A DNA stretch of 64,000 bases from Vitrella brassicaformis (Eukaryota > Sar > Vitrellaceae), in assembly GCA_001179505.1 (NCBI GenBank), contig CDMY01000225.1, positions 62,001 through 126,000 on the forward strand. Direction: 5' to 3'. The first letter of the stretch is position 1; every line of letters begins with the position of its first letter. Shown in pieces: positions 21,237 through 31,563 of the stretch. Made by a program: the position numbers and the translations under genes. Below the pieces are notes generated by a model. The model was not told the DNA's origin. It was given only the letters and a program-made list of their open reading frames with translations, and searched no databases.

Positions 21237-24200
21237 TGGACCTCAGGCTGGCGCTGCTGGGTGTCCTCTGCCTCGTCTGTCCGCTCACACGTGCTGTTGA
21301 CGGCCGCATTGTCTTGTCGAAGACCAACGCGAGGCGGCAAAGGGCACTGGAGAGGAACGAGGATGAGAGGAGAGACCCTGGCGGGCCTCCTGGGCCGCCC
21401 CGAATGGCTAACCTGCCAGGTAAGGGAATGCTATGCTTGCAACATTGCAACTGAACATTTATGTGTGTGTGTACTTCCAGGTCAGCAGCAGATTGATGCC
21501 CCATTCAGCCCCTCCTTTGCAAACACCCCACGTAAGCTGTGCGCACATTGTATTGTGATCTCCTCTGTCCACTGCAATGGCGATCTCAGAAGGCGGTGCA
21601 GCTGCACCGTCCACGGTCCAGTCGGCCGCACCACGCAATTCTGTTGACCCGCCAGCGGTGAGCTCCGCCAGCCTCCTGAGCGCTTTCGATCACCAGCCGG
21701 CCATTGCCGCTGCCGATCCATTGCAATCCGCCCACGGTGAGATGGCTAGAAAGTAGCTTGAACATTCAATGCAGTTCATCTGAGGTCACAATGCTGCAGG
21801 TGTGCCTTCCCCAAGAGCGGAGACGCAGGGTCATGAGTCAGCGGCGTACCGCAGCGCGTCCGTTGATTCTAAAGGCATCATCGACACTGTATTCGGTCAG
21901 TGAGTGTACTGGGGAGAGAATGGCTCAAGCAGTAAGTACCCTGCCACCTCTCCTTTCAACGCAGGAACAAGTGCCCCATCGACAAGCACCACGGCTGCAC
22001 CGCCATGGACTGACGCCTTCGTACGGCAGCAAGGGCCTCCATCGCCGGTGACGTCCACAGCCGCCCCCAGCACCACCCAAATGCCCACAACATCATCCAC
22101 CACCAGCACTAGCACCAGTACAACCACAACTAGCACAACAACGAGTAGCACGACCTCCTCTGCCGCCCCCAGTCCGCCCCCTACCACCACTACCCCTTTA
22201 CCAACAACCCCCAGTCCGTCTGCCACCCCTACCACGGCTCCCTTTGCCGCATCAACGGCCAGTCCCACGTTATCGTTGAAAATTGAAGATTTCTCGACCT
22301 TTCCACCGCCCGCTCAGACGAGTTCTACCGCAGCGCCCCCCACCGCAACGACGAGCACTGCTGTGCCTTCCACCAGGGGTCCCTCGCCGCTGGCAGCCGG
22401 AGTGCCAGATTTGTTTGCCACGGGTGAGCCAGAGGCTACCACAGGTGCCCCCGGTACAACGGAGGCGCCATTGACAACCACAACAGCACCAACACCGACA
22501 TCCACGCCGTTGCCGTCGACAAGCACGACCCTGTCACCGCTGCTGGCTGAGACGACGACCCCTCCCCCTGCTCCCCCTGTTGTCCCTACCACCACTGTCA
22601 TGCCGACGACTTTACCTGCCATTGCCCCTTTTGCGGCTTCATTGCCCACCACGACTGTTGTGGTGTCGACTGCCTACCCAGAGACCACACCTGGTCCCTT
22701 GAGTGAGAGAGGCACACACAAGTGTACTCTGGAGAGGGACGGGTGTGTGGTTTCTGTGTTGGGGTTCGTGTGTGCAGCGTCTGAGGAGCGGGGTGCGGGT
22801 ACGATTGCCTTTGATGACGGCATCAGTGGGGTCTGGGAGGCCGACTGTGAGAACAACCCATGTAGAGGTGACAAGGTGACCTTGGGAACACACGACACTA
22901 TCACAGTAGAACCTGAGTCTTGGTGTGGATTGTGGCTGGCGTCTCTCCTCTCTTCCTTTCTTGTGTCGGTCTGCAGGTGATGAGTGTGCATCAGGAGTTT
23001 GGTCCTATGGACTTTCATGGCACCGGCAGCTACAAAGTGACGCGCTCCTACTGCTACATGGACGGCTCCACACGCCAATGCAACCCGGTAAAGCCATCTC
23101 CACCTACCGAACAATCACACGATGAACCTGACTTGTCCTGTGCTGGTGTGGTGGTGCAACAGGCCACGGCTGACTATGTGCTGCGCGCGAGTGGGTTGGT
23201 GACGATTGCGGGTCTTGCCGGTGCTCCAGATGGGGAGGGGGTCATCCTTTGTGAAGCCGATTACGAGTATGGAAGAGCGAGATGTGTTCATGACCATACA
23301 AGGAGGGCTTTCTGACGCACGTCTCTGTCTCTGTCTCTGTGTGGTGACAGTACCGTTGTGTTGGAGATCCACAATGTGTTCCTAAAGGGTCAGCTGGAGC
23401 AGCACTGCCGCTGCGGCTCGCAAGTGGCGCACTCCACTGCTGAAGGCAGCTACGGTAAGACTCTTCGCCACACGAGATTCCTCTATCACGTCTGTGAGTC
23501 TGTCACATTCTGGTCAGATCTGTCCCACTGTGATGGCGGCTGCGAGAGTCTGTACAACCGCACAGAGTTCTTCCGCGTCATCAACATCACCGACCTAATT
23601 GCCAACGCCACCAAATGCGGTGGCCGAGGCTCGGAGCACGTCAGCATCCTCGAGACACCTACTGCGGTACACAAACAGACCAGAAGCAATGCAGCCGCAC
23701 GCACTCCTTCACCTGTGCTTCCCCGAATGTGTGCGTGTTCAGGAGAGTAAAGAGAAGACGCTTGCATACCCCCCAAACCAGTGTTTTCGCCGGACCAAGG
23801 CCTTCACCAAGACAACCAGAGGGCTGGCAGAGGAGAGGGCGGCCAGGGAGGGGGGCGCCGTGGTGCCCAGCCACGTCATGGCGGCCAAGCTGGCGGCGCC
23901 TTTGATGCCCGGCGAACACAAAGTAGACGTGACGATTGAGTCCAGCAACAACATCCGGTTCTGGTGCTACGCCATGCTGACCTCACACCCACACGATCTG
24001 CCGGATGAGTTGCTGATGAATGGCAGCTTCGTTAGGGACTATGCTGTCTCTGAAACAATATACGGCATCAACGGCACACTCAACACAGGGACGGTAAGTG
24101 GTGTGAGAAAGGGAACACACACACGATGTATGGAGCTCCTTCCCCCCCCCCCCCNNNNNNNNNNNNNNNNNNNNNNNNNNNNNNNNNNNNNNNNNNNNNN

Positions 24201-24454
24201 NNNNNNNNNNNNNNNNNNNNNNNNNNNNNNNNNNNNNNNNNNNNNNNNNNNNNNNNNNNNNNNNNNNNNNNNNNNNNNNNNNNNNNNNNNNNNNNNNNNN
24301 NNNNNNNNNNNNNNNNNNNNNNNNNNNNNNNNNNNNNNNNNNNNNNNNNNNNNNNNNNNNNNNNNNNNNNNNNNNNNNNNNNNNNNNNNNNNNNNNNNNN
24401 NNNNNNNNNNNNNNNNNNNNNNNNNNNNNNNNNNNNNNNNNNNNNNNNNNNNNN

Positions 24455-24485
<31 letters not shown>

Positions 24486-27400
24486 TAGGTGAGTGTGCAC
24501 AATCTGGAGCCGGCGACAGAGTACCTCCTGCGGTGCTTCGCCGTCAACCTCGACAACTCCACCCAGCGAGGCTCCATCCTCAACGAGACCTTCACCACAT
24601 AGCCCAGCCACATGACTCCATCCACGCCACCACCAGTACCCACAGCAGCTCCCGGCACCTCGTTCGCAGCCGGTCTGGCTGGGCCGGTCATCCCTGGGTT
24701 GAGGAAGGTAGAGGTGCCTTTGCAGTCCAGCGATGACGTGCAGCTGTGGTGCTATGCGATGAACGCGTCTCTTGAGGCGCCCCCTGAGCAGTATTTGATG
24801 TCGGATACCTTCAAGAGGGAGTTTGCCGTGGGGATCCGGCTGCTGGGGAAGAACCAACAGCCGCCGAACAACACTGGCACAGTAAGCGATACAAGACACG
24901 TCTCTGTAAGCTGCAGGTGTGAATGTGCCTGTCTGTCTGTCTGCCTGTCTGTCGTCAGATCACGTTGCTGAACCTGCAGCCCGCCAGCCGATATCGGTTA
25001 GAGTGCCTGGGCTCCCCCCTGGCCAACCCGAATGAATCGGCCGTCATCGTACGAGAGGAGTTCACCACCAAGGGCACACTCAACACTACCGACGCATCCA
25101 CCACCAGCAGCAGCAGCATCGTGCAGAAAGCAGCGGACGCCAGCAATGCCAGGGCGACAGGAACGGGGATCTTTACCAGCGACCCGACGCCCTCCCCATA
25201 TGACCTTTCGGGGCTGGTGCTGCAGAACACTGCAGACGTCGAGGCAGCACCCAACGAGATCACACTTATCAGTGTACGTGCCTTGGCACATTGACGGAGG
25301 AGACGATTGTCTCTTTTTTTCTTTCTCTGTGGTGCGCGTAAGACGGAGGAGCCGATAGTGGACGATGAGGGTCTGAAGAAGATAGTGACGGTCAAGGTCA
25401 AAGTCAATCGTCCCGCAAGGGTCAATGAGAACACACACAAATAAAGCAAGTATACAGGCACCGTCACGTCTTCGGTGTCGTGTCTCAGGTGCAATGTCTC
25501 GCAACGACCAAGGACGACGCCGTCCCATCAACAGCTGATATTGACGTGACAATGCAGATGACACCAACAGAGCCGTCAGCCTTGTGTGTGCTGCCTTCCT
25601 GCCTACAGGTTGACCCCAACACGGTGGCTGTGATGGCCCTGCCAGGGGAGACAAAAGCCGTAAGCCTCATCCGTCCCATCCCCAGCAGACAACTTGTGTG
25701 GTTACGCTGTGCTGTGTTACGCAGATCACTTTGCGGAAGCCTCGTGGTGGTGAGGGCCTGCTGGTGGGTGCCAAGTACCGCATCACGTGCTACGCCAGGG
25801 GCAACGAGGGAGCCACCTCCGATACACTCAGCTTCCCCATACAGGTAGCAGAGACACCACACACACACACAGGCGGGCAATGTGGGTTCTGTCAGTTTCT
25901 TGTGTGCAGATGCCCGTTGCTGGAGAAGGTAGACGTGGCATCCACGACCTCTTATCGGATCAATGGTCTGCGTGCGCTGTTGTTGTTTGTATGTTTACTT
26001 CAGTTGCGGGTGAGGTTGACATCAGTTTCAGCGTCATGATGGTGGGGTCCATCAAGATCGGCATGTTCGCGTCATCCAACTGCGTAACACAGACACTCAC
26101 ACAGACACACACGCAGAAGAAGCAAATGGACTTGCTTGTTGCACTTGTGTGTCCGCAGGAAGAGGCGCTGCGTTTTGCGGTGGCCAACCACTTGGCGGTG
26201 CCGATGGATGCCGTCAAGCTGACAGGAGTGAAAGACGAAGCTCTCGCTGACAGTCAGAAACCATCACCACAGACACACACACATACACCTATGCGCACAG
26301 ACAAGCAGAGGTGTTTTCCCCCTCTCTGTGTCTGATTCATTCAGACTACACACAGCTGGCAACGGGCAGGAAGATCGTCATGGGTGCAGGGGGTGAGTGC
26401 GACCACTTGGGACAGAGGGCGCGAGCCTGTCGACAACATACGGGTCAGATCGATTCATCAATTGTGAGACCAGCCAGCCACTCGTCTATCTCTACTTATT
26501 GGCGACAGGAGTGTGGCGAGCTGTGTGCTGCTGTGGGCTGCAACGCCTTCAGCTACAACAACCAACCTGGGGCACGGTACACAACCTCACACGCACATGC
26601 ACTCCTCTCTCTCTCTCTCTCTCTGCTGCTTGGCTGTCCAGGGTGTGTGAGCTATGGCGGTGCTCAGCTGACACCGTGCAGAACGCCACAGCGCTCCTGC
26701 GGGCAGCGGAGCCCTCCTGGCAGGTCTACGCCAAGGCCGAGTCTCAGGAGATGGTGATGCTCGACTACACCGTGCGCGTGGCCAAGAAGCAGCAGCGGGA
26801 GGTGCAGAACGGCCTGCTGGGACTCAAGAAGAAGAACGTCACCACACAGATATACAAGAATGCAACCGCGTGCAACCCAGACATTGCACAGCAGGACGTC
26901 AAAAAGGTGGAGTCCAACCCTCACACACACCCACGACCCCGCTTTTGTCGTGTGCACAACGCTTCGCATTTCCTCTCTCTGTGTCCGTCTGTGTGTCAGG
27001 CTCGGATGGTGTCTCAAGTGACTGTCAATGACAATGAAGGGGTGAGTCAAGAGAAAGGAGATGGCAAAGCCGACACGAGGCATTGACACGTGTATGCATG
27101 TGTAGGGATGTCCGGACGCCGCTGGCCCCAACTTCGACCCTTCTGCGACTGACGGGGAGGAGGGCAATGAGAGATGCATCCCCAGAGGTAGGACTCTTCT
27201 CCCGTCTCATCTCGTCTCTGGCGTCGTGTGGTGTGCGTCTCTCCCCTTCGCAGATGAGCGGAATGTGAATGGGTCTTTGACGTTCCGCTTCGCGATGCAG
27301 AGCTCTGAGAAGGACATGTGCAGCAATCACCGACTTGTACACGGGCTCATCTTCAACTGGACCGTCCAGTACACACACACACATGAAAAGGAAGGCGGAG

Positions 27401-29632
27401 GGTGGGATGTCCTGTGTGTTTGTTCGTGCTTCTTGCGTTCAGGGAGGCGTTTGCCAAGGCGCTGGGTATTCCCAACTACAGCTCTCTGTGGCGGCCCGGC
27501 GACTACGTGAGACATGCGATGGACATGTTGGAAGACGAAGACCTCATCGAGTACACACACACAACAGGACAGCCAATAACAAGGCATCAAGCGAGAAGCA
27601 TCCTTTGTGTGTGACTTTGTCTTTCGCTGCAGCTGCCAGGAGAGCCCTGAGGGCGCCAGGCTTCAGGTGAGACGGTCATAGGATGGAAGGATGGCTGGCA
27701 CGCACCCATTTCCTGTCGCCCTCTTTAATCGATTAACCAGCTGTACATCACGTTCACATTCGAGCCCGACATCGACAAGGTGAGAGAGACACAGAAAGAT
27801 ACCCTCCCACCACATACGCACACTGAGTGGTGTGTCGTGCTGACGTGTTAGATGGAGGATTTGAAGGTCAAGGCCCTCGAGCTGGCCGAGTCGCCCGACA
27901 GGGTCACACAGCTCGTCAAGACCGACGGCCACGTCAACCTCCCCGACCTCACAGCAGAACTCATGAACGAACCTAAAATCAAAACCAGAAGTGCGTGCGA
28001 AAGCACCACACGGCCTCCCATCGCGCATTCTTTGGTGTTTCTCTGTGTGTATGCGCAGTATTGGTTGTTGGCTGCATGGACAGCAGCGATCCCGAGTACA
28101 ACCCCTCCCACCCCGCCGACATCGAGCTGCTGTCCTGCAACGGGCCGCTGGCCGCCAACGAGGCACACATGGAGGTCTACCCCTGCACCTGCAGAAAGGG
28201 CATCACCGAGCACCACAAGGCAGCGGGTGCACCACACGCATACGCAGCCGCCTTCATCCAGAGGGAGGCCGCACAGTCCTACTCACACATGGTACACAGA
28301 AAGAAAGAGGGAGTGGACAAGGAACCGGCAAAACGATGCATGCCTATCGACTCAGGCCGCCGTGACGCGGAGGAAAGGCGCCAGGAGGCGGGGTGCTGAT
28401 GTGTCTGAAGTGGAGTTGTCTGCGTATGGGTATGCGTCTGCACCGACGATCGACTCTCTGGGCATCAACTGCAACGACGACCAGGAGGTGTCGAGCTGCT
28501 TTGGGGAGGAGGTGTGTGCACTGGAGGTGCAGTGGTTCATCGGAGGCAACTATGACACCTGCTTCGTCGTGTCCAGAAGAGTAGGCATGACGCCCATGTT
28601 CACAGACAAGTGGATCTGACACCCATTTTGTGTGTTTGTTGTGTGTGAATGTAGCTTCTGCGGTTAGAGAAGTCCCTCAAGGCCGAGATAATGAAGATGC
28701 TGCCGGGAAGAAGAGTCGAAAATGTGGTGCTCGAAGGTACATACACTCATGCATCCGTACTCACCAAACGCTACGTACCATTTCTGCGTTTGTCGTGCCA
28801 CACAGCTGGCGAGTGCCGCAAGGTGCCGCCGCCAGCAGCTAGGGCGTCGTTTATTGAGGAGAGGGCCGACGACCGCCAGGACCCAGGAGCATCAGCAGCA
28901 TCACCAGAGGAAGTCATCGAACTCACAGTAAGACACGCAAATCCACACACAGTAAGACAATTAGGGTTTAGCATGTTTCTCCCTCTTTCTCCCTGTGTGT
29001 GTCGATTCTCAGGTGGTGCAGAGGTGTATTCCCTCGCAGTCCGCCCCCCCACCGCCAGGCGGCGCTGCTATGTATGAGAGGGGCCTGAGCCTCGGTGGTG
29101 ATGGTGTCATGATGCGTTGCGACGAGCTGACGGCGCTATATAGGGAGAGGTTAAGGGAGGGACCGGCACTGCAGGCCGCCGTCGACAGTGCACTCACACA
29201 TAAGACCAACCTCGCACAGCAGTGGGCCATACAGGTGGGTGCGTGTCTGCCGAACATACGGAGAGACACAGCACTAGAGAGAGAGAGAGAGAGACATGTG
29301 TGTGTGTGTGTGTCGACAGAGTATATGTATGAAGGACCGTAAGCTGAGGAGTCGTGTGGGCTGCATGGACCAGCAGGCCGAAAACTACGACCGAACCGCT
29401 ACGCTGCAAAACGACGACTACTGTGTTTTTCGAATAGGTGATGAACACCCACACTCGCTCTGTCTCTCTCCCTCACCTCCGGCTGCCTGCCTGCCTGCCT
29501 GTATGTATCGTCCGATCAGGTTGTATGGATGTTAATGCGGTGAATTATGACGAGTTCGCCACTAAGTCTGATAGCTCCATGTGCATCAGGCCACAGGAGT
29601 GCGCGTGCGAATGCCCAACCACCATAAGATGA
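21237..29632 (+). CDS. Giant secreted or surface protein: mucin-like, FN3-like and GCxD repeats (assembly gap inside)
   Basis: The start MLFLDLRLALLGVLCLVCPL is a strong signal peptide. A Pro/Gly-rich start and a long Thr/Ser/Pro-rich, probably O-glycosylated stretch follow. Next are Cys-bearing exons (CESVTFWSDLSHCDGGCESL) and at least three repeats with the pattern V-x-L/I-x-S-(S/D)-(N/D)-x-(I/V)-x-(F/L)-W-C-Y-A-M then L-x-P-A-(T/S)-x-Y-x-L-x-C (for example DVQLWCYAMNASLEAPPEQY; NLQPASRYRLECLG), which resemble fibronectin type III domains. A PAN/apple-like patch (ECGELCAAVGCNAFSYNN) comes next. The C-terminal third carries four GC(M/P)D repeats and ends QECACECPTTIR. No transmembrane helix or GPI signal was seen at the end, so it may be secreted or cell-wall bound. 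A 300-N gap (24155-24454) and an in-frame TAG (24600) mean this could be two genes. Confidence 0.6.
21958..22702 (+). repeat. Thr/Ser/Pro-rich mucin-like coding tract
   Basis: About 245 codons dominated by Thr, Ser, Pro and Ala, with runs such as TTSSTTSTSTSTTTTSTTTS and TTTTTPLPTTPSPSATP-like stretches. The frame is open throughout despite base composition close to its surroundings. Such tracts are typical of O-glycosylated stalks in extracellular proteins. Confidence 0.8.
24155..24454. other. Assembly gap of exactly 300 N
   Basis: Flanked by poly-C on the left and (CT)n(GT)n with an acceptor TAG on the right, so it lies in an intron of the surface-protein gene. The length is a placeholder. 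Confidence 0.97.
27106..27177 (+). repeat. GCxD repeat 1 (GCPDAAGPNFDPSATD...C)
   Basis: Protein repeat of about 22-24 residues with the consensus G-C-x-D-x-x-A/G-x-N-Y/F-D/N-P/x-x-A-T...C, known from secreted and surface proteins of marine bacteria, algae and their large viruses. This copy is the most canonical (NFDPSAT). Confidence 0.75.
28070..28138 (+). repeat. GCxD repeat 2 (GCMDSSDPEYNPSHPAD...C)
   Basis: Same repeat type, with NPS in place of DPS and a slightly longer tail before the closing Cys. Confidence 0.65.
29359..29424 (+). repeat. GCxD repeat 3 (GCMDQQAENYDRTAT...C)
   Basis: Well-kept copy with A-x-NYD and AT, directly followed after one intron by repeat 4. Confidence 0.75.
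29520..29584 (+). repeat. GCxD repeat 4 (GCMDVNAVNYDEFAT...C)
   Basis: Last copy, at the start of the final exon. Only 16 residues with four Cys follow before the stop. Confidence 0.75.
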
Positions 29633-30050
29633 CGCCCGCAGGCGCTTGTTGTGTCTATGTGTTTATGGCTTGATGCTTGGTGTGTCTTTTCGGGGCCCTT
29701 GTTGTCTTGCTGCTCTTCTGTTGCCGTCATTTCCCAACTGCCCTCTTCCTGCCTCCCTCCCCTCCTTTCCTCGCTTGGTGGGGCATTTGTAGATGTGTGT
29801 GTGTTTTGTGTATAATGTGTATCGCAGCACATGCAGTGTGGAAATTGGCCGTTGCGCGTGAATGTTTCGGATTTCACTCTCACACCGATGAATTGCACTG
29901 AGAGTCAGTAGTCAGCTGTACACAATTAAACGGGAAAAAAGCATCACACTGTCGAGCATAGACACAGACACACACACACAACACCTTATCAACGACACAA
30001 CACACTGAGACTGAGTTTGAGACAGAAAGCCTCAGCCACCCATCTGCTGT
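29633..30050. other. Intergenic, convergent 3' ends
   Basis: Between the surface-protein stop and the RsmG stop. No gene recognised. Confidence 0.55.
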
Positions 30051-31136
30051 CTACGTCCGCCTTCCTCTCCTCCGTCTTGCCGTCTCCCTACTGGGAGGCC
30101 GCGCCCCAACAGCCGACAAGATATCGCTCGTCCGGAAGTAGTAGATCTCCTTGTCACTCTCATACTCGGGCGTATTCCCCGTGGTCAGCACCTCCTGCAC
30201 AGGAAACACGCCTGCCGGCTCCACGCCCATCGCACGCAGCTCATCCAGGCCTGAGGGGCCGATATAGAGTACACCCCCCTCACCCAACACATGGCTGATG
30301 TCGCTGTCGGCGGCCGATAGCGGTCCTGCGCGGAGGTTCTTGGCGACCCACTGGATGAATTGGGGCATGTTGGTGACGGACCTGGCCACGACGAAGTCAC
30401 ATAGGCCCCGCAGCTCCTCGACGCGCATGCACACGGGCTGCAGCATGCAATGTTGCAATCAAGGACACACAGTGGTCGCCTCTTGGCGTATTTGTTACCT
30501 CGACGTTTCTGAGGTTCAGTCGCTTGACTGCATCGTCGACCACCATCACCTGCATGGCCATGACACAGCCAAAGAACACAGAAATGCTCCATTGCGGTGC
30601 CCCCTTTCCTCTGTGATCGATCATCTCACCTTCTTCCGAATGCTATCCACGAGGGTGAAGTCCACATCAGGGTTGCATATAGCGAGCGGCATGCCGGGGA
30701 ACCCCCCGCCAGTGCCCACATCCATCACACGCAGCCCCTGCCCATCTCCCCCTCCCTCTCCACCTCTCCTCTTCTGTGCCGCCTTGAGCAGTGGGTGCAG
30801 CGCGAGTGAGGGCAGCATGTGGTTGCCCCACACATTCTGCACGTCCTTGCGGCTGATGAGGTTGATCTTGTCGTTCCACCCACACACGATGTCGACGAAG
30901 TGCTGCAGCCGCAACACCTTCTCCCTCGACAGGCCGAGGCACTGCTCGAGGATCTGCCGCTCAGAATCGGTGGGCGATGGGTATGCGACGACGCTCTCAG
31001 GCTCGTCCCTTCGGACCGCTCTGGCTGCAGCAAGTGTTGCAAAGCCACTACTACTCGACGGAAGGACAGCTCGCTGCGATGGGATGTGATGAAGTAACAA
31101 AGGCCGGAGGGCAAAGAACAGGATGGGATGAATCAT
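30051..31136 (-). CDS. rsmG: RsmG (GidB)-type 16S rRNA m7G527 methyltransferase, predicted organellar
   Basis: SAM-dependent methyltransferase that in bacteria adds m7G527 to 16S rRNA. A nuclear copy should act on plastid or mitochondrial rRNA. Exons 30630-31136, 30499-30549 and 30051-30437 join in frame to 314 residues. Family marks: LQHFVDIVCGWNDKINLISR (the Y/W-N-x-x-x-N-L motif), SAM motif I MDVGTGGGFPGMPLAICNPD followed by FTLVDSIRKKV, then VKRLNLRNVEV and CDFVVARSVTNMPQFIQWVA. The leader MIHPILFFALRPLLLHHIPS has a hydrophobic start and an Arg/Ser-rich continuation, so a plastid or mitochondrial leader is likely. About 60-70 residues longer at the N-terminus than bacterial RsmG. Confidence 0.88.
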
Positions 31137-31156
31137 GATGAGTCAGGTGGAGGCCG

Positions 31157-31420
31157 CTAGTTGCGCTGCTGTGTGTCAGAAGAGCCTGCCTCGGCCTCCT
31201 TCTTCGCCTGCTCTTGCATCATGTCGAGGATTCGTCGGGGGATGACGATGCGGTCGTTGCAGCCCTTGCAGCACCGTCCGTTGTTGACGGGATCTGCGCT
31301 GTTGCCGAACGCCCATCCACTCGCTTCCGGTTTGATAAAGATTCCACAGATGGAGCACTTGAGCTCCCCTTTCTCGGCGTCTTTCTTCCACTGCTCCCAC
31401 TGACTGTCCTCCTGCCTCAT
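31157..31420 (-). CDS. Small zinc-ribbon-like protein
   Basis: An 87-residue ORF starting MRQEDSQWEQWKKDAEKGEL. It holds CSICGIFIKPEASGWAFGNS, then a spacer and GRCCKGCNDRIVIPRRI. The C-x2-C ... C-C-x2-C layout with a conserved G-W-x-x-G-N and ending N-D-x-x-V-I-P-x-R-I fits a single-zinc binding ribbon of the type found in short phage and algal proteins. Function unknown. The open frame extends upstream to 31495 but that part is a 45-bp repeat, so 31420 is preferred as the start. A charged tail (MMQEQAKKEAEAGSSDTQQRN-like) follows. Confidence 0.55.
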   Translation of the reverse strand: MRQEDSQWEQWKKDAEKGELKCSICGIFIKPEASGWAFGNSADPVNNGRCCKGCNDRIVIPRRILDMMQEQAKKEAEAGSSDTQQRN

Positions 31421-31450
31421 TTCGCTCGGCGCGGGGGATCGGCGCGGGAG

Positions 31451-31495
31451 GGTTGCAGGGTACGAAACCCTGAGGAATTTCTGACAAGCTCGCAC
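31451..31495 (+). repeat. 45-bp direct repeat, left copy
   Basis: Starts GGTTGCAGGGTACGAAACCC and ends TGACAAGCTCGCAC. Differs from 36253-36297 at two positions. Contains the inverted pair AGGGT/ACCCT. It lies just upstream of channel copy A. Its right end (GCTCGCACATGCAGC) also precedes copy B. Confidence 0.85.
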
Positions 31496-31563
31496 ATGCA
31501 GCTGGGGGCGCCAATTGGGCCGGGGGCTGGGCGTCTCGCGCCAGGACAGCCCATGTAGGAGAG

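Noticed and set aside
23599-24899. Frames that run through the N gap with X residues
   Set aside because: Translation of unknown bases is meaningless; only the parts outside the gap were used.
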